Positions 10,968 to 19,265 of a DNA stretch of 64,000 bases are shown here, in pieces. This stretch comes from Streptomyces coeruleorubidus (lineage in GTDB: Bacteria; Actinomycetota; Actinomycetes; Streptomycetales; Streptomycetaceae), in NCBI RefSeq assembly GCF_028885415.1, contig NZ_CP118527.1:1116001-1180000 (forward strand), in the 5' to 3' direction. The stretch's first letter is position 1; each line of letters starts with the position of its first letter. The notes under the pieces were generated by a model that worked only from the letters and a program-made list of their open reading frames with translations, was not told the origin of the DNA and did no database searches. The translations under genes and the position numbers were made by a program.

Positions 10968-11095
10968 AGGCGGCCGCTGGAATCGGTTCGGCGGGACACA
11001 CCCGGCCGACTCGGATCCGAGCGCACGAGCGCCTGGGCTCCGGCGGCGCAGGAACTCCCCGCCGTACCGTTTCCGACCGACCGAAGGGCTATGAC

Positions 11096-11503
11096 GTGAA
11101 CTGCAACCGTATGGGCCATCCGGCAGCCGCCACCCCGGTGACCAGCGCCGGTGTGCGCCGGCGGGCCGTGACGACCGCCATGACGCTGACCATGGCGGGC
11201 ACACTCGGGTTCGGCCTGATGACGCCCGTGGCGTCGGCCGCCAACGGGCCCTGCTACGACGGGCGATGCAAGACCACCGTGTCGGCGCCCAAGACCATCA
11301 AGGTCGACAGCCGCAAGTTCGGGTTCGGGAAGCTCAAGATCACGAGCATCAGCTCCCGATCCGTGAAGATGTCGGCCGCCGACGGGAGCCTCAGCGGCAG
11401 CACCAGCCCGGGCGGCACGGTCAAGTTCAACAACCTGAAGATCTGGGTGAAATCGGTCTCCGGCAAAAAGGCCAGGCTCCAGCTGTTCCCCACGCGGTAC
11501 TGA
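11096..11503 (+). CDS. Secreted protein of unknown function, about 135 aa
   Basis: GTG start preceded by GAAGGG. The signal peptide is long: RRRAVTTAMTLTMAGTLGFG leads to cleavage after VASA around residue 47. The mature part of about 88 aa has two closely spaced cysteines (GPCYDGRCKT), then a beta-rich, Ser/Lys-rich body (DSRKFGFGKLKITSISSRSV, GTVKFNNLKIWVKSV) ending LQLFPTRY. The pattern suggests a small beta-sandwich exported protein, perhaps cell-wall associated. An ATG 15 bases further in is an alternative start. A perfect hairpin terminator follows. The family was not identified. Confidence 0.75.
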   Translation: MNCNRMGHPAAATPVTSAGVRRRAVTTAMTLTMAGTLGFGLMTPVASAANGPCYDGRCKTTVSAPKTIKVDSRKFGFGKLKITSISSRSVKMSAADGSLSGSTSPGGTVKFNNLKIWVKSVSGKKARLQLFPTRY

Positions 11504-11513
11504 GCCGGTCATG

Positions 11514-11546
11514 GAACCCCGGCGCGTCCGCCTCGCGCCGGGGTTC
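11514..11546 (+). terminator. Perfect hairpin terminator after the secreted-protein gene
   Basis: 13-bp perfect stem GAACCCCGGCGCG / CGCGCCGGGGTTC with a 7-nt loop, starting 11 bases past the stop codon at 11503. Confidence 0.85.
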
Positions 11547-11803
11547 GCCAGCCCCGGACGGCAGGCGTGCACCCTGCGGATCCCTCACCCGTTGGGACGA
11601 GTCCGTACGACCAGGCCCGACTCAACGCGAACATCCGCCCGGGTGGCTGAGCAGAGGTCGGCTCATTCACGCCGTAGGACTCGGCGTGGAAGGCGACGGC
11701 CTGGGCTTGATCAGGCAACTGCGGCGACACGCAGGGCCCCGTGTCCGGCCACCGGTCCCGCGCACGGCTGGACGGGGCCGGCCTCCCGCCGACTCTGCCA
11801 TGG
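11547..11803. other. Intergenic stretch with no recognisable gene
   Basis: About 257 bases between the terminator at 11546 and the stop of the leftward membrane-protein gene. It contains short open frames in several directions but none with good start signals or family resemblance. It may be decayed coding DNA. Confidence 0.4.
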
Positions 11804-12271
11804 TCAGGTGTAGTACGTGTCGAACGTTCCGATCCACCACGCGGCGAGCGGCAGGAGGCACACCTGCACGCCGGCCGTGATCCAGCACCGGCCGAGGACC
11901 GCGATCCCGAAGGTCCACCACGCCGTGGTGTGCAGCGCACTCACCACTCCGGCCTGGTATCCCCGCCCGGTGAGGTCCATCATGCCGGGATAGCCCATCC
12001 AGTCCTCGGTGAAGACGCCGTCCGCCCCGAACACGATGGCCGCAGACACGAGCCACAGGTCGGCCAGAACGGCCGTCACGGCGAGCGCCACGTCGAAGCG
12101 CAGGAACGCGGGCGCCGGCACCAGCAGCCGCGCCACGGGGTGTCCATGGCGCCGCAGCCAGTCCTCCGGCCAGATGCGGACGAGCGTGACGACGGCGTAC
12201 ACCAGCGCGCCGAGCGCCGCCGCCCATCCGCCCATGAAGGCGAGCCCGAAGAACAACATCCCGACACCCAC
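11804..12271 (-). CDS. Multi-pass membrane protein, 155 aa
   Basis: Hydrophobic protein with four likely membrane segments: about residues 3-30 (MLFFGLAFMGGWAAALGALV), 60-85 (ALAVTAVLADLWLVSAAIVF), 107-128 (VVSALHTTAWWTFGIAVLG) and 130-148 (TAGVQVCLLPLAAWWIG). A charged cytoplasmic loop (RIWPEDWLRRHGHPVARLL) follows the first. No catalytic motif was recognised. Its upstream region carries six 16-17-bp tandem repeats (12318 onward), which lie where a promoter or regulator-binding site would be. Function unknown. Confidence 0.75.
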   Translation of the reverse strand: MGVGMLFFGLAFMGGWAAALGALVYAVVTLVRIWPEDWLRRHGHPVARLLVPAPAFLRFDVALAVTAVLADLWLVSAAIVFGADGVFTEDWMGYPGMMDLTGRGYQAGVVSALHTTAWWTFGIAVLGRCWITAGVQVCLLPLAAWWIGTFDTYYT

Positions 12272-12317
12272 GCCGGGCCAGATGCCGCCCGCGTCGGAGT
12301 GGTTCCTTCCGCATCAC

Positions 12318-12423
12318 GAACGTGCCGACTCAGGAACATGCCAGCTCAGGAACATGCCGGCTCAGGAACATGCCGGCTCAGGAACGTGCCGAGCTCAGCA
12401 ACGTGCCGGACTCAGGGACGCGC
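12318..12423. repeat. Six imperfect tandem repeats of 16-17 bp
   Basis: Consecutive copies of a unit close to GAACATGCCGGCTCAG begin at 12318, 12334, 12350, 12366, 12382 and 12399, with a partial copy at 12416. The middle copies are nearly identical; the outer ones carry substitutions or one extra base. The array lies in the 193-bp gap upstream of the membrane-protein gene (start 12271) and downstream of the ROK kinase stop (12465). Iterated regulator binding or simple repeat expansion are both possible. Confidence 0.85.
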
Positions 12424-12464
12424 CGGGCGTAGGAAGCATCCCGACTGAACGTTCCTGCTCGGTC

Positions 12465-13418
12465 TCACACTCCCGCCGCGGCCGTGTCCGTCCGCTTCGC
12501 CAGCGCTGCCGCCGCCGCACCCACCAGCCCGGCGTCGGTGCCCATCTGGGCCGGGGCCACCGTCAGGTGCCGGACGAAGGACAGCGTCGCGTAGCTGCTC
12601 AGGGCCTTGCGCAGGGGCGTGAACAGGAGGTCGCCCGCCTTGCCCACTCCCCCGCCGATCACGGCGATGTCGATCTCCACGAGGGTCGCGGTCGCGGCGA
12701 TCCCGGCGGCCAGGGCCTGGGCGGCCCGTTCGAAGGAGGCGACGGCGACCGGGTCACCGGCCCGGGCGGCGGCGGCCACCGCGGCGGCTGACGTGTCGCC
12801 GTCGGGGCCGGGCCGCCAGCCGTTCTCCAGGGCCCGCCGGGCGATGTTGGGGCCGCTCGCGATGCGCTCCACGCAGCCGTGCGAGCCGCACGGGCACAGA
12901 TCGCCGTCGAGGTCCACGCTGATGTGACCGATGTGGCCGGCGTTGCCCGTGGGCCCGGCGTGCAGCCGGCCGCCGAGCACCAGGCCGCCGCCGACGCCCG
13001 TGGAGACGACCATGCACAGCGCGTTGTCGTAGCCGCGGGCGGCGCCCTGCCAGTGTTCGGCCGCCGTGATCGCCACACCGTCGCCGATCAGCTCGACGGG
13101 CAGGTCCCCGGCCACGGCCCGGACGCGCCCGACGAGCGGGTAGTCGCGCCAGCCGGGCACGTTCACCGGGCTGACGGTGCCCGCCGTCCTGTCCACCGGA
13201 CCGGCGCTGCCGATCCCCACGGCCGTGGCCCGCTCCCAGAGCGGCGACCCGGTGAGTTCGCCGAGCACCTCCTCCACGGCCCGCATCACGGTGTCGCCGT
13301 CCTCCCGGGCGGGCGTCGGCCGCTGGGCGCGGACCAGGATCCGTCCCTGGCCGTCCACCAGAGCGCCGGCGATCTTGGTGCCGCCGATGTCGAGCGCGGC
13401 CACGAGGTCGGTGTGCAT
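12465..13418 (-). CDS. ROK-family sugar kinase (glucokinase-like)
   Basis: 317-aa cytosolic ATP-dependent sugar kinase. The N-terminal phosphate-binding motif is ALDIGGTKIAGALVD (about residues 7-21). The sugar-binding and catalytic Asp lies in the ELIGDGVAITAAEHW region, and the ROK zinc signature CPCGSHGCVERIASG (about 163-177) is complete. It therefore looks like an active kinase, not a ROK repressor (no HTH). Likely substrates are glucose, N-acetylmannosamine or similar hexoses. ATG 13418 is chosen because DIGGTK should lie close to the N-terminus. It is divergent from a LacI-family regulator, with a LacI-type operator between them, so catabolic induction by a sugar is inferred. Confidence 0.92.
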   Translation of the reverse strand: MHTDLVAALDIGGTKIAGALVDGQGRILVRAQRPTPAREDGDTVMRAVEEVLGELTGSPLWERATAVGIGSAGPVDRTAGTVSPVNVPGWRDYPLVGRVRAVAGDLPVELIGDGVAITAAEHWQGAARGYDNALCMVVSTGVGGGLVLGGRLHAGPTGNAGHIGHISVDLDGDLCPCGSHGCVERIASGPNIARRALENGWRPGPDGDTSAAAVAAAARAGDPVAVASFERAAQALAAGIAATATLVEIDIAVIGGGVGKAGDLLFTPLRKALSSYATLSFVRHLTVAPAQMGTDAGLVGAAAAALAKRTDTAAAGV

Positions 13419-13512
13419 CAGTGTCGGATCTCCCCGTTGACAGTGAAAAAGGACTGGCCGGCCAGCGGTGGGGCACGGTCCGGAGATTGCGGTGGACAGT
13501 CTCCCCCGAGCC

Positions 13513-13526
13513 TGACAACGTTGTCC
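13513..13526. promoter_or_regulatory. LacI-family operator between ROK kinase and regulator
   Basis: TGACAACGTTGTCC contains a perfect 12-bp palindrome (GACAACGTTGTC) with the central CG that fits the LacI-family pattern TGNNANCGNTNNCA except for the last base. It lies 83 bases upstream of the LacI GTG start and 95 bases upstream of the kinase start, placed to control both. Confidence 0.75.
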
Positions 13527-13608
13527 AGGCCCTATGCTCGACGCCACATCCTCATACAAACCCAGGACCGACGCACCCGTCGTGGACGACAGGACAGGAC
13601 ACCGCACC

Positions 13609-14646
13609 GTGCCCCAGACCAACCTCCGATCCGCCACGCGCTACGGCTCCCGGCCGACCATGAAGGACGTCGCGGCCCGTGCCGGGGTCGGACTCAAGAC
13701 GGTCTCTCGCGTCGTGAACGGGGAGCCGGGCGTGACCCCGGAGACGGAGCGGCGTGTCCAGGAGGCGATCGACGCGCTCGGTTTCCGCCGCAACGACAGC
13801 GCGCGGGTGCTGCGCAAGGGCCGCACGGCGAGCATCGGTCTGGTCCTGGAGGACCTCGCGGACCCGTTCTACGGGCCGCTGAGCCGGTCGGTCGAGGAGG
13901 TGGCGCGTGCGCACGGCGCCCTGCTCATCAACGGCTCCAGCGCGGAGGACCCGGACCGTGAGCAGGAGCTGGTGCTGGCCCTGTGCGCGCGGCGGGTGGA
14001 CGGGCTGGTGGTGATCCCGGCCGGTGACGACCACCGGTATCTGGAGCCCGAGCTCAAGGCGGGTGTCGCCACGGTGTTCGTGGACCGGCCGGCCGGGCAC
14101 ATCGACGCCGACGTGGTGCTGTCGGACAACTTCGGCGGTGCCCGGGACGGCGTCGCCCACCTCATCGCGCACGGGCACCGCCGGATCGGCTTCATCGGCG
14201 ACATGCCCCGCATCCACACGGCCGCCGAGCGGCTGCGCGGCTACCGGGCCGCGATGGAGGACGCGGGCATACCGGTGGCGGACTCCTGGATGTCCCTCGG
14301 TGTCACCGACCCCGAGCGGGTGCGCAGGGCTGCCGAGGAGATGCTGTCCGGCCGGGACCCGGTCACCGCGATCTTCGCGGCCAACAACCGGGTCACGGTC
14401 ACCGTGATCCGCGTGCTCGCCGAGCAGACCCGCCGGGTCGCCCTGGTCGGCTTCGACGACATCGAGCTCGCCGACCTGCTCCAGCCGGGCGTCACGGTCG
14501 TCGCCCAGGACGCGGCGGCCATCGGCCGCACCGCGGCGGAACGTCTCTTCCGGCAGCTGGACGGCACCCTGGTCACCCCAGAACGCATCGAGCTGCCGAC
14601 CCGGCTGATCACCCGCGGCTCGGGCGAGCTGCCCCCGGCGGACTGA
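13609..14646 (+). CDS. LacI-family transcriptional regulator
   Basis: 345-aa regulator. The helix-turn-helix is PTMKDVAARAGVGLKTVSRV near residues 16-35, followed by the hinge helix (RRNDSARVLRKGRTASIG) and a periplasmic-binding-protein-like sensor domain (VDGLVVIPAG, ALVGFDDIELADLLQPGVTV). The GTG at 13609 is chosen because it places the HTH close to the N-terminus; the frame stays open upstream to 13534. It is divergent from the ROK kinase and very probably represses it and itself. The effector is expected to be a sugar, identity unknown. Confidence 0.92.
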   Translation: MPQTNLRSATRYGSRPTMKDVAARAGVGLKTVSRVVNGEPGVTPETERRVQEAIDALGFRRNDSARVLRKGRTASIGLVLEDLADPFYGPLSRSVEEVARAHGALLINGSSAEDPDREQELVLALCARRVDGLVVIPAGDDHRYLEPELKAGVATVFVDRPAGHIDADVVLSDNFGGARDGVAHLIAHGHRRIGFIGDMPRIHTAAERLRGYRAAMEDAGIPVADSWMSLGVTDPERVRRAAEEMLSGRDPVTAIFAANNRVTVTVIRVLAEQTRRVALVGFDDIELADLLQPGVTVVAQDAAAIGRTAAERLFRQLDGTLVTPERIELPTRLITRGSGELPPAD

Positions 14647-14653
14647 GCGGCCC

Positions 14654-15487
14654 ATGGAACATACGGAGCACATGGAGCACCTCACCGATCGCACGCTGCG
14701 AGCCCTCGGCCTGGCCGATGCCCCGCGCGAGCACCCCCTGCTCTACCCGGGCGCGTGGCCCGCCGACTCCGGGCTCCTCGACGGGGACCGCTTCCTGCCG
14801 CTGGACCGGCTCGTGCACGAGGATCGCACGCCGGTTCTCGCCATCGGCTCCAACGCCTGCCCCGGGCAACTGCGGCACAAGATGGAGGAGTTCGGGATCA
14901 TGTCGCCGATCCCGATGGTCAAGGCCCGCGTGACGGGCGTCGACGCCGGTGTGTCGGCACATGTGAGCCGCATGGGGTACGTGTCGGCCTCGCCGGTCAG
15001 CGCCCCCGACGCCGTACGGGAGCTGTTCGTCATCTGGCTCGACGCCGAGCAGCTCGCCGTGATCGACGCGAGCGAGGGCGTGCCGGTGCCGGCGGGCAAC
15101 TACGACCGTGCCTGGCTGCCCTCGCCCGACGTCCGCATCGACCTCGCGGACGGCACCCGCCTGCCCGGCGCGTACGCGTACGTCAACCGGCACGGCGTCC
15201 TGCACGACGGCACGGGCGAGCCGCGCACCCACCCGGGCCAGCGGGAGCTGCTCACCGAGCTGCTCGTCGACCTGCCGCGCTTGCGGGAGCTGTTCGGCGT
15301 CGTGCCCGAGGAGTTCTCCGCACGGGCCCGCTCCGACCGGCGGCTGTGCGAGCGGGGCACGCGGCTGTTCGTCGAGGAGAAGCTGGTGACGGCCTCGGGG
15401 CTGGAGCGGTACGCGGTGGTGTCGCTGCGCGCTCAGCAGACCGGGAGCCCGGGGACGGGCGCGTCGTTGTCGCCGCCCTTGATGTAG
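14654..15487 (+). CDS. Gamma-glutamylcyclotransferase-like protein
   Basis: 277-aa cytosolic protein starting 7 bases after the LacI stop. The stretch VLAIGSNACPGQLRHKM (about residues 56-72) resembles the substrate-binding YGSN motif of the gamma-glutamylcyclotransferase fold; a candidate general acid Glu lies in the IDASEG region. The rest (FVIWLDAEQLAVIDASE, RLFVEEKLVTASGLERYAVV) is consistent with a conserved actinobacterial protein. The enzyme reaction is inferred from a weak motif only. The last 55 bases overlap, tail to tail, the 3' end of the Ser/Thr kinase gene on the other strand. Confidence 0.6.
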   Translation: MEHTEHMEHLTDRTLRALGLADAPREHPLLYPGAWPADSGLLDGDRFLPLDRLVHEDRTPVLAIGSNACPGQLRHKMEEFGIMSPIPMVKARVTGVDAGVSAHVSRMGYVSASPVSAPDAVRELFVIWLDAEQLAVIDASEGVPVPAGNYDRAWLPSPDVRIDLADGTRLPGAYAYVNRHGVLHDGTGEPRTHPGQRELLTELLVDLPRLRELFGVVPEEFSARARSDRRLCERGTRLFVEEKLVTASGLERYAVVSLRAQQTGSPGTGASLSPPLM

Positions 15488-17799
15488 ACGTCGCTGACCC
15501 AGACGTTCGTGTTGCCGCTGTCGTCGTCGGTCCTGGCCCACCAGACGTTGGTCCACTGGCCGTCGGTCTCTCGCCGGCCCAGGTTCTGCTGGCAGTAGAA
15601 GTAGTTGGTGCCCGCGTTGAGGACGCCGACCTCGGTGCCGGAGGCGGTGTACGACTTGGCGGTCTTCCAGACCTGGCAGTTGTACTTGCCGCCGCCGATG
15701 GCGTGGCAGACGGGTGCCTCGGTGGTCGTTCCGCCGCCGCCTGTCGTACCGCCGTCGCCGGATCCGCCGCCGGTGCCGCCGCCTCCGGAGGTGCCGCCCG
15801 ACGTCCCCCCGGTCGTGTCGCCGGTGGTGCCGCCGGAGGACTTGGCGGGGGCCGAGGTCGTCGCCCGGCCGGTGGGCTCCGGCTTCTTCTCGTCCCCGGG
15901 CTTCTTCGACGGGGCCTTGCCCTTCTCGTCGCCCTGTCCCTCGGGCCTGGGGGCGTTCGAACCGTCGTCGCTACGACCGGACTCGGCCGCGGAGGCCCCG
16001 GCATCGGCTCGGGCGGCGTCGGTCCGCGCGCCCGTGCCCTTGCCGTCGGAGTCGGCCAGCAGGGCGACCGTGGTACCGGCCGCCGCCAGGACGACGGTGA
16101 CGGCCGCAGCGGCGAGCAGGACGCGGGTCTTACGGCGAGGCGTGGCCGGGGAGTTCATCGGACCTGTGGGAGCGGAGGCGCCGGGGGCGGTGCCGCCCGG
16201 GCCGGCCGGCCCGAAGCCCTGGGGGCCGGGTCCTGGGGCGAGCGGGCCCGGGGCTGAGGCATGCGGGCCGGCCCCCGAGCCGTGCGGGCCGGGCCCTGAG
16301 CCCTGCGGACCGGGCGCTGAGCCGTGCAGGCCAGGCCCTGAAGCCTGCGGGCTGGCCCCCGAGCCATCCGAGCCGAGCGCCGAGCCATGCGAGCCGGACC
16401 CTGAACCCTGCGGACCGTGTCCTGAGCCATGCGAGTCGGGCACTGCACCGTGCAGCCCTGCCCCCGAGCCGTGCAGGCCGGGCCCTGAGTCATGCTGAGC
16501 GGACCCTGAGCCATGGGAGCCGGGCACTGCGCCATGCGGGTCGGGTACTGCCCCGTGGGGACCGTGTGCCGAGCCATGCTGACCGGACCCTGAGCCCTGC
16601 GAGCCGTGGCCCGAGCCATGCGGACCGGACCCCGAGCCGTCCGAGCCGGGCACTGAGCCCTGCGGACCTGGTCCTGCTTGCGCCGGCTGGCCCGAACCCG
16701 ATCCCGCCTGTCCTGGTGCGCCGAAGGCCGTCGCCCCTGGAGTGCCGGTGGTTCCGAAGGCGGCAGCCGTGCCGGAGTCCGGGGTGGCCGGGTCCTCGTG
16801 GGGTCCGGCGGCGCCCGGCCGCAGGTGCTGCGGTGGGCCGAATCCCGGCGGTACCGACGGGACGCTGCGCTCCGTCTCCGGGCGCGTGGGGGAGGCCGGG
16901 GCCGCAGTGCCTCGGAGTGAGGACGTCGGCGTGTCCGTGCCGCCCGTGTCCGCCACCGTCTGGAGCATCTCGCGGGCCCGGTCGGCCTCCGGGCGGCCCT
17001 CGGGGCGCTTGTCCAACAGCTGCTTGAGGACGGGGGCGAGAGGACCGGCGCGCCGGGGCTCGGGCAGCGGCTCGGTGACGATCGCGGTGAGCGTCGAGAA
17101 CGTGGACGTACGGCGGAACGGGGAGGAGCCCTCGACGGCCGCGTACAGCGTGGCGCCCAGGGCCCAGATGTCGGAGGCGGGGCCCGGGTCGGCGCCCTGG
17201 GCCCGCTCGGGGGCCAGGTAGTCGAGGGAGCCGACGAGTTCGCCGCTGCGGGTGAGGTGTGTGGCCGAGCCGTCGCCCGGGTCTTCCATGGTGGCGATGC
17301 CGAAGTCGGTGAGGACGACCCGGCCCGAGCGGTCGAGCAGGATGTTGCCGGGCTTCACGTCACGGTGCAGGACGCCCACGCGGTGGGCGGCGGCCAGCGC
17401 GTCCATGACCTTGGCGCCGATCCCGGCCGCCTCGCGCGCGTCCAGCGGGCCGCGGTCGCGCAGTACGTCGTCCAGGGACGGCCCGTCGACCAGCTCCATG
17501 ACGATGAGCGGGCGGCCGTCGACCTCGGCGATGTCGTGCACGGCGATGACGCCGGTGTGGCGCACCCGGGCCGCCGCACGCGCCTCGCGCTGCATCCGCA
17601 CTTGCAGACCGGCCAGTTCGGGACCGGCCGCGTCGGTGTAGGTTCGCAGTTCCTTGACGGCCACCTCGCGGCCGAGAACTTCGTCGACGGCCTTCCAGAC
17701 GACGCCCATGCCGCCGCGCCCCAACTGGCCCGTGACGCGATAACGGCCTGCCAGCAGCCGACCGGCCCCGTCCGCCTGCCCGTACTCCCCCGTTGACAC
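15433..17799 (-). CDS. Transmembrane Ser/Thr protein kinase with His/Gly repeat linker and extracellular domain
   Basis: 788-aa PASTA-less eukaryotic-type kinase from a GTG start. Kinase domain: Gly loop GRGGMG (28-32), Lys49, Glu72, catalytic HRDVKPGN (145-152), DFG (165-167), APE-like APERAQG. All key residues are present. A juxtamembrane region of about 250 residues contains a repeat of the type (P/S)-(H/Q/D)-G-S-G (about 378-530), a single membrane helix (about 559-582), then a Ser/Gly/Thr-rich extracellular stalk and a C-terminal domain with four cysteines (APVCHAIGGGKYNCQVW to VPGLPVC), resembling a small SH3-like secreted module. It probably transmits a cell-envelope signal; ligand and substrates are unknown. 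Confidence 0.93.
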   Translation of the reverse strand: MSTGEYGQADGAGRLLAGRYRVTGQLGRGGMGVVWKAVDEVLGREVAVKELRTYTDAAGPELAGLQVRMQREARAAARVRHTGVIAVHDIAEVDGRPLIVMELVDGPSLDDVLRDRGPLDAREAAGIGAKVMDALAAAHRVGVLHRDVKPGNILLDRSGRVVLTDFGIATMEDPGDGSATHLTRSGELVGSLDYLAPERAQGADPGPASDIWALGATLYAAVEGSSPFRRTSTFSTLTAIVTEPLPEPRRAGPLAPVLKQLLDKRPEGRPEADRAREMLQTVADTGGTDTPTSSLRGTAAPASPTRPETERSVPSVPPGFGPPQHLRPGAAGPHEDPATPDSGTAAAFGTTGTPGATAFGAPGQAGSGSGQPAQAGPGPQGSVPGSDGSGSGPHGSGHGSQGSGSGQHGSAHGPHGAVPDPHGAVPGSHGSGSAQHDSGPGLHGSGAGLHGAVPDSHGSGHGPQGSGSGSHGSALGSDGSGASPQASGPGLHGSAPGPQGSGPGPHGSGAGPHASAPGPLAPGPGPQGFGPAGPGGTAPGASAPTGPMNSPATPRRKTRVLLAAAAVTVVLAAAGTTVALLADSDGKGTGARTDAARADAGASAAESGRSDDGSNAPRPEGQGDEKGKAPSKKPGDEKKPEPTGRATTSAPAKSSGGTTGDTTGGTSGGTSGGGGTGGGSGDGGTTGGGGTTTEAPVCHAIGGGKYNCQVWKTAKSYTASGTEVGVLNAGTNYFYCQQNLGRRETDGQWTNVWWARTDDDSGNTNVWVSDVYIKGGDNDAPVPGLPVC
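16210..16668 (-). repeat. Coding tandem repeats in the kinase linker
   Basis: About 25 degenerate copies of an 18-base unit (core of the type GAGCCATGCGGACCGGG on the + strand) encode a hexapeptide rich in Gly, Ser, Pro, His and Gln between the kinase domain and the membrane helix. Unit order and composition vary, with short runs of almost identical copies. Confidence 0.85.
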
Positions 17800-17945
17800 C
17801 GCTGCCCCGTTCCTCTGACCCCACCGGATTCACCGACACGTCTGTGCGTGGCGTACAGACTACGGGGCGGCGGTGACAGCGACAGCCGGTGGTGACGGCT
17901 GTGACAGTGCCGGTACGGGGCAGCAGAACCCTCGCGGAGAAGCCG

Positions 17946-19247
17946 TCAGGCGGACGCCGTCAGGTTCCCCCGCCGGGGTACCGCGAAGCTCTCCAGGTCG
18001 GCGCGGGTCAGGCCGGTCAGCCGGGCGACCTCCCCGATGTCCAGGGCGCCGCAGTCCAGGCCGCGCAGCAGGTAGCCGCTGAGGGCCTTGGCGGTGGCGG
18101 GTTCGTCCATGACGTCGCCGCCGGTGCGGGCCGCGTAGCGGGTGAGACGGGCGGCGGCCTGCTCCAAGCCCTCGCGGTAGAAGGCGAAGACGGCCGCGTA
18201 GCGGGTGGGGATGTGGCCGGGGTGCATGTCCCAGCCCTGGTAGTAGGCGCGGGCCAGGGCGCGGCGGGTGAGGCCGTAGTGCAGGCGCCAGGCGGCGTGC
18301 ACCTTCTCGGTCGGGCCGATGGGCAGGACGTTGGTGGAGCCGTCCGAGACGCGGACGCCGGTGCCGGCCGCGGCGACCTGCATGACGGCCTTGGCGTGGT
18401 CGGCGGCCGGGTGGTCGCTGGCCTGGTGGGCGGCGGAGACGCCGAGGCAGGCGCTGTAGTCGAAGGTGCCGTAGTGCAGGCCGGTGGCGCGGCCCTCGGC
18501 GGCCTGGATCATGCGGGCGACGGTGGCGGTGCCGTCGGCGGCGAGGATGGACTGGCTGGTCTCGATCTGGATCTCGAAGCCGATCCGGCCGGGCTCCAGC
18601 CCGTGCGTCTTCTCGAAGGCGTCCAGCAGTCGCGCCATGGCTGTGACCTGCTCGGCGTAGGTCACCTTCGGCAGGGTGAGCACCAGCCCGCCCGGCAGGC
18701 CGCCGGCCTCCATCAGGCCGGTGAGGAAGATGTCGAGGGTGCGGATGCCCCGGGCCCGTACGGGCGCCTCCATGCACTTCATGCGGATGCCCATGTAGGG
18801 GGCGGCGGTGCCGTCCTCGTACGCCTCGGCGATCAGCCGGGCGGCGCGGGCGGCGGCCTCGTCCTCCTCGGCGTCGGGGCGGTTGCCGTAGCCGTCCTCG
18901 AAGTCGACGCGCAGGTCCTCGATCGGCTCGCGCTCCAGCTTGGCGCGCACGCGCGCGTGGACGGGCTCGGCGAGTTCGTCGGCCAGGCCGAGGACGGCGG
19001 CGAAGGAGGCGGCGTCCGGGGCGTGTTCGTCGAGGGCGGCCAGGGCCCGGTCGCCCCAGGAGCGGACGGTGTCGGCGGCGAAGGCGTCGCCGGGGACGTA
19101 GACGGTGTGGACGGGCTGACGGGTGCCGGGGTCTCCGGGGTAGCGGCGCTCCAGCTCGGCGTCGACCGGCGCGAGGGAGGCGCTGATCTCCTCGCTGACG
19201 GCGCCCGCGAGGCTCGTCGCCACCTTCTCCTGCTGGCCCTGACCCAT
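17946..19247 (-). CDS. HpcH/HpaI aldolase / citrate-lyase beta-like protein
   Basis: 433-aa protein of the CitE-like TIM-barrel superfamily. Recognisable elements are the early acidic motif LRVDFEDGYGNR (about residues 113-124), GGLVLTLPKVTYAEQ, the metal-ligand region IGFEIQIETSQSIL, and GLHYGTFDYSACLG. The long N-terminal part before the barrel and the C-terminal helical tail match a conserved actinobacterial family (DUF6986-like). A lyase acting on a CoA-ester or oxo-acid is expected; the true substrate is unknown. AGGAGGG precedes the ATG. The promoter carries a paired TTCCG/CGGAA palindrome, which suggests repression by an IclR-type (AllR-like) regulator. Confidence 0.8.
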   Translation of the reverse strand: MGQGQQEKVATSLAGAVSEEISASLAPVDAELERRYPGDPGTRQPVHTVYVPGDAFAADTVRSWGDRALAALDEHAPDAASFAAVLGLADELAEPVHARVRAKLEREPIEDLRVDFEDGYGNRPDAEEDEAAARAARLIAEAYEDGTAAPYMGIRMKCMEAPVRARGIRTLDIFLTGLMEAGGLPGGLVLTLPKVTYAEQVTAMARLLDAFEKTHGLEPGRIGFEIQIETSQSILAADGTATVARMIQAAEGRATGLHYGTFDYSACLGVSAAHQASDHPAADHAKAVMQVAAAGTGVRVSDGSTNVLPIGPTEKVHAAWRLHYGLTRRALARAYYQGWDMHPGHIPTRYAAVFAFYREGLEQAAARLTRYAARTGGDVMDEPATAKALSGYLLRGLDCGALDIGEVARLTGLTRADLESFAVPRRGNLTASA

Positions 19248-19265
19248 TCCGAGACCCTCCTGTTT

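Noticed and set aside
11600..11720. A tRNA-like GGTGGCTGAGC string
   Set aside because: No cloverleaf, anticodon stem or T-arm could be assembled around it.
13437..13442. TTGACA as a -35 box for the LacI gene
   Set aside because: No -10 at suitable distance; the hexamer is probably chance.
16155..16619. Repetitive Met/Ala/Arg-rich frame within the kinase gene that might look like a separate repeat protein
   Set aside because: It is another frame of the kinase linker repeats; no start signal and no independent evidence.
16210..16668. Possible CRISPR array because of regular short repeats
   Set aside because: Repeats are 18 bp, imperfect, coding and without unique spacers; no cas genes.
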